Assembly (NCBI GenBank): GCA_024516155.1 | Contig: JAJJXM010000208.1 | Span: forward strand, 1-14,779 | Length of the DNA: 14,779 bases | Reading direction: 5' to 3' | Origin: Pyronema omphalodes | Lineage: Eukaryota; Ascomycota; Pezizomycetes; Pezizales; Pyronemataceae | Shown here: positions 1-7,092 of the stretch, in pieces | Layout: the number at the start of each line of letters is the position of its first letter | How positions within the stretch are numbered: position 1 is the first letter of the stretch | Translations under genes and position numbers: made by a program | Notes under the pieces: model-generated | What the model saw: only the letters and a program-made list of their open reading frames with translations | Databases searched by the model: none | Told to the model about the DNA's origin: nothing

Positions 1-1700
1 CACCTCTACCAGTCTCCTCCTCTTGATCGTTGTGGTTGTGGGGTCTGTCCCCACTGTATACTACGGGGGTTTCTTGTCCAAGCGCGTCTGATGTTCCAAG
101 TGCCCTGCTTGCACAGAGGCCGCCTCGCCGGGCTCCTCCCTTTCCTCCTCCCTTCCCCTCCCATTTTCAACCATTTTTCCTCCTGTATTTCCTCCACAAA
201 GCAAAAAACAAAACCAAAGCAAGGTTAAACAGCCGCCGGGCCACCCGTGCCCCCACTCTCCTCTCCTCTCTCCCCTCCTCCGCCGGTGTCTCCTGACTCT
301 TTGCCCTTTGAGACACCCGGGCCCGCCCTGCCCCTCTTCTCCTCCCCTCTCTCCCCTTCTCCTTCCTTCTTCCTCAGCCTCCTCGCTGCTCCCCCTCGCC
401 TCTCTCCCCTTCTTGTCGGTGGTGTTGTCAGTCCAAGGTTGCCATTCCCAAGCACAATCTGGACGTTGATGCCTCCGCTCTTGACGACTTCTGCCCAAGT
501 CTTCTTTGCAGAGGGTATTGTCGTTCTGGGTTGGTGGGTGTTCTTTCCCCGTCCACCATTCTTTGTTGTAGGGGTCTTGCTGGGTGGCGCTGCCGTAGGT
601 GTCGTCTCCTTCGCTTTCTGCTTCTTCCTCTGTGCAGCCTTCGCCTCCACAGTGTTCCATCCGTTCGTCTCAGCAGGGGCAGTGCTTGGGGCGTCGGGTA
701 GAGGTGTGTCCTGAGCAGATGGACTTTCAGGGTGAGGTTCCGGTGTCGGATCGGTTGACGTGATCGCGAGGAGAGGTAGGGGGGACATAGGCTTGAGGGC
801 ATCAAGCTTGTCCTGGGCGGCGGTAGTCGCATGTTTTGAGTGCATCAGGCTTCGCACCGGTGATGCCGCTCTCGGTTTGTGGTTCACCGGTCTTCTGTTT
901 GTCGGTGAGGTGGGTTCGGTGTTCTGGTCGCTTCCCCTTCGCTTTCTCTTGCCAGGAGGGTTGCGAACAGCGTCCAGGACATCCTGAATGTCATGTTGGA
1001 CGACGGACAGTTGCATAGTCATCTCTTCCACCGCTGAGGAAGAGGCCGTGAGGTTCGGTGAGGGGGGCGCCGAAATGACTTGTTGCTGTTCGTCGATTTT
1101 CTTCGTCAGGGCGTCCACAGCAGCCTTGAGAGCTGCTGTTTCTGCCTGTGTAGAGTCGTAGGCTGCGCGCAGCTTCGTGTTTTCGCCCATCAGAATGTTG
1201 AATTTCGTCATCATGACGTCGAATCTGAGGCGCATCTCATCGCTGTTATTGCGTATGGTGTCATCGAGGGTATTGAAGCGACGCTGTGTGTCTTGGTGGA
1301 TCTGTTGTATCCCCAGGAAGCTGGCTCCAGTGACTTCGGGGTAGCTGTCATAAAAAAATTGGTCAAGGGAGGCATAATTGTCATCAACCAGGGCTGCCCG
1401 ATTAATGGCAGATACAATATTGCGACGGTATGTACTGAACCGGCTTTGGTCAGTTGTCGCTTGTTGCTGGTGTGTTGAAGCCGAAGGAACTGGTGATCCT
1501 GCCAAGACCACGCTCTGGAAGGGTTTTTCCAGCGAAGTTTCCATCAACTTCATCAACTTTTCCATCTCTTCCATCGAAAGTAGGATTAGATCCATCATGA
1601 GGAAGGTCGGCTAGAACATTGTACGCGTTTTCGGACCGTTTCGATCGTCGGGCGTTGTTCTGTCGTTGTTTTGGCGACATTTCGTGAGGTGGGGTAAGCC
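1..1700 (-). mobile_element. Element A copy 1: ORF1-only non-autonomous LINE, 5'-truncated, 3' end off the window
   Basis: On the minus strand this segment matches copy 2 (plus strand, from 2122 onward) almost base for base, covering ORF1 and most of the 3' UTR. Homology begins at 1700, which corresponds to 2122 of copy 2, so copy 1 starts 20 bp before the ORF1 ATG and lacks the 209-bp 5' monomers. Position 1 corresponds to about 3820 of copy 2, so the terminal hairpin and ACAA tail should lie just outside the left edge. The 5' junction abuts LINE B1 ORF2 sequence (1701-1727). Its target duplication cannot be checked because the 3' end is missing. Confidence 0.85.
225..1680 (-). pseudogene. 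ORF1 protein of element A, copy 1 (frameshifted)
   Basis: This is the second copy of the coiled-coil ORF1 protein described at 2142-3596. The matching ATG is at 1680-1678. A run of five T on the plus strand (1524-1528) corresponds to four A in copy 2 (2294-2297). The extra base shifts the frame after about residue 52, so the N-terminal piece and the main body (1598 to 225) lie in different frames. The body keeps the coiled-coil region, the KRKRR basic patch, the WAEVVKSGG motif and the Gly/Glu/Arg-rich tail. Most of it is nearly identical to copy 2, except for a strongly divergent patch around 1328-1436. Translation from the first ATG would stop early, so I call it broken. Confidence 0.75.
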
Positions 1701-1727
1701 GTCTCGTCACCATGCTCCGCTCCGTCA
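1701..1727 (+). pseudogene. LINE B1 ORF2 sliver between the two element A copies
   Basis: These 27 bases separate the 5' ends of the two element A copies. Joined to 3950 with one copy of the 14-bp target duplication removed, they continue the RNase H reading frame without a break. The sliver and the first codons after the junction read R-L-V-T-M-L-R-S-V-S-K-W-V-L. This identifies the target of both insertions as LINE B1 ORF2, between its RT and RNase H domains. The EN and RT parts of B1, if present, lie left of the window beyond copy 1. Confidence 0.7.
1714..1727 (+). repeat. Target site duplication of element A copy 2, left
   Basis: The 14-mer GCTCCGCTCCGTCA recurs exactly at 3936-3949, directly after the ACAA tail of copy 2. 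The next base on each side differs. Because the match sits exactly at the tail end, it is best read as a target site duplication, and its length fits LINE-type insertion. Confidence 0.85.
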
Positions 1728-1741
1728 ACCATCGAAGAAAA

Positions 1742-2146
1742 ACGGCAACGGCGACCCCCCCCCCTGCATTCTCAACAACGAGCACCGAAACCCCCGGTTT
1801 TCTCATTGGATTCGGATTTGCAGCACTCTGTTACGTTATTCTCTGAATTTTCAGGGAATTCTACGTTGTTTTTGTTGACTTTTGTCGCAAAATCAGAGTT
1901 TTCACGAGTTTTGGCTTACCCCACCTCACGAAATGTCAGGACACCACACGGCAACGGCGACCCCCCCCCCCCCTGCATTCTCAACAACGAGCACCGAAAC
2001 CCCCGGTTTTCTCATCGGATTCGGATTCGCAGCACTCTGTTACGTTATTCTCTGAATTTTCAGGGAATTCTACGTTGTTTTTGTTGACTTTTGTCGCAAA
2101 ATCAGAGTTTTCACGAGTTTTGGCTTACCCCACCTCACGAAATGTC
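1742..2146 (+). repeat. Two 209-bp direct repeats: 5' promoter-like monomers of element A
   Basis: Unit 1 (about 1742-1936) and unit 2 (about 1951-2146) both run from an ACGGCAACGGCGACC start through a C-run (10 versus 13 C) to a CCACCTCACGAAATGTC end. The TGCATTC word recurs at 1765 and 1974, giving a period of 209. I see two substitutions in the matched core plus the C-run difference. The end of unit 2 merges into the ORF1 start codon, and unit 1 carries the same ATGTC. Tandem 5' monomers act as promoters in some LINEs (for example mouse L1). The promoter role here is inferred. Confidence 0.85.
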
Positions 2147-3596
2147 GCCAAAACAACGACAGAACAACGCCCGACGATCGAAACGGTCCGAAAACGCGTA
2201 CAATGTTCTAGCCGACCTTCCTCATGATGGATCTAATCCTACTTTCGATGGAAGAGATGGAAAAGTTGATGAAGCTGATGGAAACTTTGCTGGAAAACCC
2301 TTCCAGAGCGTGGTCTTGGCAGGATCACCAGTTCCTTCGGCTTCAACAAAGCAGCAACAGGCGACAACTGAACACAGCCGGTTCAGTAACTACCGTTGCA
2401 TGATGGTATCTGCAATTAATAGCGCAGTCGCAGTTGACGACAACTATGTCACCCTAGAACAACTGTTTGAAGACAACTACGCCGGACTCACTGGAGCCAG
2501 CTTCCTGGGGATACAACAGATCCACCAGGACACACAGCGTCGCTTCAATACCCTCGATGACACCATACGCAACAACAGCGATGCGATGCGCCTCAGATTC
2601 GACGTCATGATGACGCAATTCAACATTCTGATGGACGAAAACACGAAGCTGCGCGCAGCCTACGACTCTACACAGGCAGAAACAGCAGCTCTCAAGGCTG
2701 CTGTGGACGCCCTGACGAGGAAAATCGACGAACAGCAACAAGTCATTTCGGCGCCCCCCTCACCGAACCTCACGGCCTCTTCCGCAGCGATGGAAGAGAT
2801 GACTATGCAACTGTCCGTCGTCCAACATGACATTCAGGATGTCCTGGACGCTGTTCGCAACCCTCCTGGCAAGAGAAAGCGAAGGGGAAGCGACCAGAAC
2901 ACCGAACCCACCTCACCGACAAACAGAAGACCGGTGAACCACAAACCGAGAGCGGCATCACCGGTGCGAAGCCTGATGCACTCAAAACATGCGACTACCG
3001 CCGCCCAGGACAAGCTTGATGCCCTCAAGCCTATGTCCCCCCTACCTCTCCTCGCGATCACGTTAACCGATGCGACACCGGAACCTCACCCTGACAGTCC
3101 ATCTGCTCAGGACACACCTCTACCCGACGCCCCAAGCACTGCCCCTGCTGAGACGAACGGATGGAAGACTGTGGAGGCGAAGGCTGCACAGAGGAAGAAG
3201 CAGAAAGCGAAGGAGACGACACCTACGGCAGCGCCACCCAGCAAGACCCCTACAACAAAGAATGGTGGACGGGGAAAGAACACCCACCAACCCAGAACGA
3301 CAACACCCTCTGCAAAGAAGACTTGGGCAGAAGTCGTCAAGAGCGGAGGCATCAACGTCCAGATTGTGCTTGGGAATGGCAATCTTGGACTGACAACACC
3401 ACCGACAAGAAGGGGAGAGAGGCGAGGGGGAGCAGCGAGGAGGCTGAGGAAGAAGGAAGGAGAAGGGGAGAGAGGGGAGGAGAAGAGGGGCAGGGCGGGC
3501 CCGGGTGTCTCAAAGGGCAAAGAGTCAGGAGACACCAGCGGAGGAGGGGAGAGAGGAGAGGAGAGTGGGGGCACGGGTGGCCCGGCGGCTGTTTAA
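2142..3596 (+). CDS. LINE ORF1 (Gag-like, coiled-coil RNA-binding) protein of element A
   Basis: The intact frame encodes 484 residues from the ATG at 2142, the first ATG after the monomers. Residues 1-20 are basic. Residues ~124-200 have heptad-like hydrophobic spacing and few prolines, which fits a trimerising coiled coil as in LINE ORF1 proteins. A basic patch GKRKRRGS lies at 243-250, followed by a Pro/Thr-rich linker. A WAEVVKSGG motif sits at 395-403, a motif often found in Tad-like ORF1 proteins ahead of the nucleic-acid-binding region. There are no CCHC knuckles. Instead, residues ~424-484 are a Gly/Glu/Arg-rich tail coded by GA-rich DNA that resembles LINE B2 3' UTR sequence. The likely role is binding element RNA in an RNP. 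Assignment to LINE ORF1 rests on architecture. Confidence 0.8.
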   Translation: MSPKQRQNNARRSKRSENAYNVLADLPHDGSNPTFDGRDGKVDEADGNFAGKPFQSVVLAGSPVPSASTKQQQATTEHSRFSNYRCMMVSAINSAVAVDDNYVTLEQLFEDNYAGLTGASFLGIQQIHQDTQRRFNTLDDTIRNNSDAMRLRFDVMMTQFNILMDENTKLRAAYDSTQAETAALKAAVDALTRKIDEQQQVISAPPSPNLTASSAAMEEMTMQLSVVQHDIQDVLDAVRNPPGKRKRRGSDQNTEPTSPTNRRPVNHKPRAASPVRSLMHSKHATTAAQDKLDALKPMSPLPLLAITLTDATPEPHPDSPSAQDTPLPDAPSTAPAETNGWKTVEAKAAQRKKQKAKETTPTAAPPSKTPTTKNGGRGKNTHQPRTTTPSAKKTWAEVVKSGGINVQIVLGNGNLGLTTPPTRRGERRGGAARRLRKKEGEGERGEEKRGRAGPGVSKGKESGDTSGGGERGEESGGTGGPAAV

Positions 3597-3765
3597 CTTT
3601 GCTTTGGTTTTGTTTTTGCTTTGTGGAGGAAATACAGGAGGAAAAATGGTTAAAAACGGGAGGGGAAGGGAGGAGGAAAGGGAGGAGCCCGGCGAGGCGG
3701 CCTCTGTGCAAGCAGGGCACTTGGAACATCAGACACGCTTGGACAAGAAACCCCCGTAGTATACA

Positions 3766-3782
3766 GTGGGGACAGACCCCAC
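3766..3782 (+). promoter_or_regulatory. Conserved hairpin in the LINE 3' UTR
   Basis: GTGGGG and CCCCAC form a perfect 6-bp stem closing the 5-nt loop ACAGA. The same 17 bases occur in all three copies (also near 38-54 and 13717-13733 on the minus strand). The structure is seen directly; a role in recognition by reverse transcriptase is inferred. Confidence 0.5.
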
Positions 3783-3876
3783 AACCACAACGATCAAGAG
3801 GAGGAGACTGGGAGAGGTGGAGACTGGGTTTTTGCTTTTACATTTCTTTCTTCTTCTCTTTTGTATTTATCTGTCC

Positions 3877-3905
3877 CTTGTCATAACCTTCGGGTTGCAA
3901 ACAAG
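3877..3905 (+). promoter_or_regulatory. 3'-terminal C(UUCG)G stem-loop of element A
   Basis: The outer stem CTTGT/ACAAG, an asymmetric internal loop (CAT/GCAA) and the inner stem AACC/GGTT close a TTCG tetraloop flanked by C and G, the extra-stable cUUCGg type. It lies 10 nt before the ACAA tail. LINE B2 has the same hairpin (13596-13624, minus strand). Stem-loops at this position are used by 'stringent' LINE reverse transcriptases (for example eel UnaL2) to select template RNA; the role here is inferred. Confidence 0.6.
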
Positions 3906-3915
3906 TAATGAGAGA

Positions 3916-3935
3916 ACAAACAAACAAACAAACAA
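3916..3935 (+). repeat. (ACAA)5 terminal tail of element A copy 2
   Basis: Five exact ACAA units end directly at the 14-bp target duplication. This is the element's 3' terminus, a short microsatellite tail and not poly(A). Confidence 0.85.
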
Positions 3936-3949
3936 GCTCCGCTCCGTCA
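3936..3949 (+). repeat. Target site duplication of element A copy 2, right
   Basis: Exact copy of 1714-1727 (GCTCCGCTCCGTCA), immediately after the ACAA tail. Removing element A plus one copy restores the LINE B1 ORF2 reading frame. Confidence 0.85.
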
Positions 3950-5111
3950 GCAAGTGGGTACTACCTGACGACACCATCGAAAACACATCACAGCCCAATC
4001 CCACCCCATGGGAGCGCCCCCGCCTCAAAATCAACATCACCTCCCTCCCGAAGCCAGAGGCGGCCACGACACACGTAGCGTTGCTCCAGACCCTCCGCGC
4101 AGACCCCCGCAACATCATTGCATATACCGACAGCTCACAACTGAACGGAAGAACCGGAGCGGGATACTGCATCACCGACGGCTTACCTCGCCGGGTGGAA
4201 GAATCCATCCCAATGGGCGACACAACCGAAGTCTTCGACGCAGAGCTCAGAGCTATACACGACTGCCTCACCACTTGCCAAAGGATCATCACCCTCAACA
4301 GACACACCCGCCGTAAAATACACATTTTCACAGACAATCAAGCAGCAATCCTTCGCGCCTCCCACTCCTCCTACGGCCCCGGCCAAGAACTGGCCCTCTC
4401 GATCCTCACAACGGTGTCCGCTCTTCGCCGATCCGGATCATCCGTTACTCTACATTGGGTCCCCGGACACACATACATCCCCGGGAACGACACAGCCGAC
4501 CTCCTAGCGAAAACAGCTACCTCCCTCAATCCAACCGCGCCTCCCCCGATCTCCCTCTCCTGGGTCAGACGCCAGGTACGAGAGCAGTACGTCACCGACT
4601 GGGTAGACTGGTACTCCTCGTCACCGAAGCCCAAGACGTACGACGCCCCCCACCGCAAAAGACTCGACAACGCATACACCAGCGTCTGCGTAAGATATCG
4701 ATGGATATATTGGGACTTCGCACAGGCCATGGATATTTCTTGGACTGCCTAGCACACCCCCCTACCGCCAAATACCCCTCCCGCTCATGTCACTGCCCAC
4801 TACATCCCCCACAGACCCCCAAACACCTAATCCTCTCATGCTCGAACTTCAACACACAGCGGACTGAACTACGCCGTACACTACGAATTCCCCGACGACG
4901 CAAACTGACTCTCCCCACGATCTTGTATACGACCGCCGGCACAAAAGCTCTGTCTACCATGATCTCGGAAACCAAGGTGGCGAACGCCGAATGGGCACAC
5001 GCGAAGTTGAGTACTCACCCCGCAGAGGAGGACACTCCTCGTACACTGACGACAGGCTGGGGGACGCTGCTGGACCTAACGGACGAGAACGCGGAAACCC
5101 ACGATAACTAA
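3950..5111 (+). pseudogene. LINE B1 ORF2, C-terminal third: RNase H plus Cys/His knuckle
   Basis: This is the 3' part of a non-LTR retrotransposon ORF2, cut off from its EN/RT part by the element A insertions. The RNase H domain (about 4120-4530) keeps all four acidic positions: D in YTDSS, E in FDAELRAI, D in IFTDNQAA, and D in GNDTADLLA after HWVPGH. The frame carrying RNase H (ends 4752) and the frame carrying the C-terminal part LRTGHGYFLDCLAH-CHCP-TPKHLILSC (ends 5111) differ, so there is an indel between about 4640 and 4700, near a run of six C. The knuckle pattern CxC...H-x4-C is typical of the end of LINE ORF2. The LINE B2 C-terminus is recognisably similar but clearly diverged, so the two are separate families of one clade. 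Confidence 0.85.
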
Positions 5112-5113
5112 TG

Positions 5114-5167
5114 AAAAAAAAAAAAAAAAAAAAAATAAATAAAAAAAAAAAAAAAAATAAAATAATA
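5114..5167 (+). repeat. A-rich tract after LINE B1 ORF2
   Basis: Long A-runs are broken by a few T (AAATAAAT, AAATAA) two bases after the ORF2 stop. In LINE B2 a run of 20 A (minus strand, 14378-14359) sits about 95 bp after its ORF2 stop and is followed by more 3' UTR. This tract may therefore be internal to the 3' UTR and not the element's end. Confidence 0.7.
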
Positions 5168-5345
5168 GGAATGACGACGGGAGGAAGGGCAGGAGAGAGG
5201 GAGGAGACACAGGGGACGAGGGGCGAGGCAGAAGGGGCAGGAGGAGCAACGGGGGAACCAGGAGGGTTATTATTCCTGTTTTTCTTTTGTTTCTTTGGGG
5301 AAGGTCAAGAGGGACGTGAGATGGGTGGGGAGGCGAAGATGTAAG
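5168..5345 (+). other. GA-rich then T-rich probable LINE B1 3' UTR
   Basis: A GA-rich block (to ~5265) is followed by a T-rich block (TTTTTCTTTTGTTTCTTT) and then GGGGAAGG. The same order of A-run, GA-rich, T-rich and G/A-rich blocks occurs after the ORF2 of LINE B2, but I cannot align the conserved terminal ~300 bp here. The true 3' end of B1 is not located. No gene is seen. Confidence 0.45.
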
Positions 5346-5848
5346 GCGCGCGGGAAAGGAGATAGGAGACGGCGGCGAGTGAGAGGTGATGATACGGGGC
5401 GATAGAGAAGTGTCAAAATCCGGCTACACACGGCCGACAGGCGATACAACCGTCGGATTGCTATGCAATCGGGTTCGGCTCTGGACTTCTAGGTGAGTTA
5501 GTCACGGGCTCAGGCAGTACTTACCTTGTACACAGGATGTCCCTGCAGCGTTGCCTCTGATAGGATCGTCGGATGGGGATCTGGGTGGGGGGATAGGTAG
5601 GTATTCGGGATGGGTAAGTATGTTGGGATGGGCTGGGTTTGTGGTCACGGTTTAGATGATAGAACTGCAGTGTGTAGATAGGATTTGTGTAAATAGATAA
5701 TTGATTGCGTACTAGACTAATGAAATACAAATGTCCCCTTATATACCTTTGTCCCTGTGCTCATGTGATTTCCCAACTTATCTGACCCGCAGATATTCCA
5801 TCCATCATGAGACACCCTTCGCTCCACCGTGACTCCCAAAACTTAACT
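5346..5848. other. Gene-poor stretch; weak minus-strand promoter and splice-site candidate
   Basis: I see no convincing protein frame here. On the minus strand a TATATAAG box (5746-5739) lies about 215 bp upstream of a very good 5' splice site, CAAG|GTAAGTAC (intron would begin at 5524). No ATG frame or acceptor could be supported. A short perfect inverted repeat, GATTGC-TAT-GCAATC, lies at 5456-5470. This may be the 5' end of a host gene cut off by the LINE, or chance. Confidence 0.25.
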
Positions 5849-5963
5849 AAAACACAATACAAACATAAACCAAAACATAATACAAAACATAACCAAAACA
5901 TAATACAAAACACAACCAAAACATAATACAAAACAGAAGCAAAACACAATACAAAACAGAAGC
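5849..5963. repeat. Minisatellite, 5 x 23 bp
   Basis: Five consecutive 23-bp units begin at 5849, 5872, 5895, 5918 and 5941. Each is made of a half like AAAACAYAATAC and a half like AAAACANAAGC or AAAACATAACC. The plus strand is almost free of G and T. The Phe/Cys-rich minus-strand frame here is only a by-product of the repeat. Confidence 0.9.
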
Positions 5964-6027
5964 AGAACATATTCCAAACCTCGAGGAAACCCTCCTCGTT
6001 CCCCCCCGCACTTACCCCCTTGTCCCT

Positions 6028-6087
6028 CGCTTAACCCTAACTCCTCTCGCGTAGCCCTAGCTCCACCTCTTCGCTTAAACCCTAACT
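6028..6087 (-). repeat. Three telomere-like motifs at the 3' end of the split gene
   Basis: Three related units start at 6028, 6048 and 6072: CGCTTAACCCTAACTCC, CGCGTAGCCCTAGCTCC and CGCTTAAACCCTAACTGT. They contain CCCTAA or CCCTAG, the complement of the fungal telomere repeat TTAGGG. The last one contains the stop codon of the minus-strand Cys/His gene. They are too few and too spaced to be a telomere; a telobox-like protein site is possible. Confidence 0.4.
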
Positions 6088-6556
6088 GTGACGTACGCCA
6101 TCCCCAGCGTCACACCCACGAACCACAGCCCAGCTGTGGTTACAATCCCTCCCAGAAGCATATCCCTAGCGGTTCGTGACAGTAGCTCCCCCCTCCAGGC
6201 CGAGACTCCGACGAGGCTTGTCTGAGGTTCCCCATGGGGACGAGGTCGGGGTTGTCGCGGCCGACGGCGATTGCGGTTCTGGCGGCGGCATCTGCCGGAT
6301 AGTCGTTGGAGGCGGGGAGAGTCTTCTCCGAAACCAGTGCTGGAGTGCTCCGGCAACGAGGACCCCTCGAATGGCGGTGGGGTGTGGATCGGCGGTGGCA
6401 CTTCTGACTTTCCAGTGGGTGGTCCGTAGAAAGAGAGGTTTATTGCGAGTCGTTCGGGGTCCCTGTTTGGAGACATGAGGTAGACAGGGACGTACCTCTT
6501 CTCCATCAAAGTCTCGCTCGAGGTTTCCGAGGCCAGCTCGGGTGCTGTTGTTGGCT
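6075..6556 (-). pseudogene. C-terminal half of a Cys/His-rich membrane protein gene, split by the gypsy element
   Basis: This minus-strand frame runs to TAA at 6077-6075. It continues the frame of 13431-12975 exactly once the retrotransposon and one GTTCC are removed: the junction codon CAG becomes residue 153 of a 312-residue product. This half holds a Pro-rich region, a strongly basic stretch (RRQNRNRRRPRQPRPRPHG) and a C-terminal hydrophobic segment (residues ~286-308, LLGGIVTTAGLWFVGVTLG), followed by only four residues. The topology is that of a tail-anchored or single-pass membrane protein. I do not recognise the family. The frame may begin at 6561 if the left GTTCC copy is included. 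Confidence 0.65.
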
Positions 6557-6561
6557 GTTCC
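6557..6561. repeat. Gypsy target site duplication, left (GTTCC)
   Basis: GTTCC directly precedes the 5' LTR and recurs at 12975-12979 directly after the 3' LTR. Five base pairs is the usual length for Ty3/gypsy integrases. Confidence 0.9.
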
Positions 6562-7090
6562 TGTCACGGCACACGGCTGACGAGCCGTTGTGTTGCGTCA
6601 TCATGTTGTCGTGGTTGTTGATCGACATCGTGCCGTTGTCTTGCCGTGTTGTGTTGCCGTTGTGTTGTTGTGTTGTTGTGTGTGCCGTGCCATGTTGACT
6701 GAGAGACGGATTGATGATGGATGACGTACCACGAGCTGGAGAGCTGTGGCGTCGCAGTTGAATCGATGGAGAACGGAAGCTCATGTAGCGATGATTGTAT
6801 GACGGCCCAGCAAGAGTGCTGGCCGCCTCTTTGTACATAAGGAGGCTTGCCTCCCCGTTGTTGAGATTCTCCATCGAACGTCTTGTGTCTTCTCCTGACT
6901 CCTAATATAAGAATTCCTCTCCTAAGTCCTACGTCACTCTTGTCCTTGTCCCTGTCCCTGTTTAGTGTGCCGTCCGTCTGACGAGCACTTCGGTCCTTGT
7001 CCTGCCGTTCCCCGTTCCGGAACCTGCCTAGTCCCCCTTTCCGGTAGTGTTCAGTGTGTCCCTTGAACGTCCGTTCTCGTGTCCCTGACA
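6562..7090 (+). repeat. 5' LTR (529 bp)
   Basis: The LTR begins TGTCACGG and ends CCCTGACA, with a short TGTCA...TGACA terminal inverted repeat. It contains a GTTGT-type microsatellite (~6656-6684), a TACATAA box (6834-6840), a perfect GGAGGC-TT-GCCTCC hairpin (6841-6854), the self-primer candidate ATCGAACGT (6873-6881) and a TATAA (6906-6910). Two promoter positions are possible; only the first fits the self-priming model. Confidence 0.95.
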
Positions 7091-7092
7091 TT

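Larger units (their letters stand above)
1728..3935 (+). mobile_element. Element A copy 2: complete ORF1-only non-autonomous LINE ('half-LINE')
   Basis: The element is bounded by a perfect 14-bp target duplication (1714-1727 and 3936-3949). In order it contains a 14-bp leader, two 209-bp 5' monomers (1742-2146), one ORF1 (2142-3596), a 339-bp 3' UTR with two hairpins, and an (ACAA)5 tail. No endonuclease or reverse transcriptase is encoded between the boundaries. Copy 1 has the same ORF1-to-3' UTR junction, so this is an amplified family and not a one-off deletion. It resembles mammalian HAL1 elements in layout (ORF1 only), but that is an analogy and not homology. The shared 3' end with LINE B2 (13573-13880) suggests it uses that LINE's reverse transcriptase. 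Confidence 0.85.
3597..3935 (+). other. 3' UTR of element A copy 2, shared with LINE B2
   Basis: This non-coding stretch follows the ORF1 stop. It opens with a T-rich part (~3597-3622). From about 3624 to the tail it is nearly identical to the minus-strand LINE B2 3' end (13573-13880) and to the left end of the window (1-~215, minus strand). The upstream T-rich part is only roughly alignable; in B2 it is replaced by an expanded hexamer repeat. Two stem-loops are conserved (3766-3782 and 3877-3905). Confidence 0.8.

Noticed and set aside
247..714. 155-codon antisense frame to ORF1, also present at 3107-3574 on the other strand
   Set aside because: It is kept in both copies only because the copies are nearly identical; its Pro/Ser/Phe-rich content reflects the GA-rich sense strand.
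1806..2087. Plus-strand frame across the two monomers
   Set aside because: It is generated by the repeat, has a Pro run from the C-tract and depends on the variable C-run length.
5456..5490. GGGTTCGGCTC near a hairpin as a tRNA box B
   Set aside because: No box A at the right distance and no cloverleaf could be drawn.
5412..5848. TGTCAAAATCC start as a possible solo LTR
   Set aside because: I found no matching CA end, no 5-bp duplication and no second copy in the window.
5761..5970. Cys/Phe-rich minus-strand frame
   Set aside because: It is a translation of the 23-bp minisatellite.
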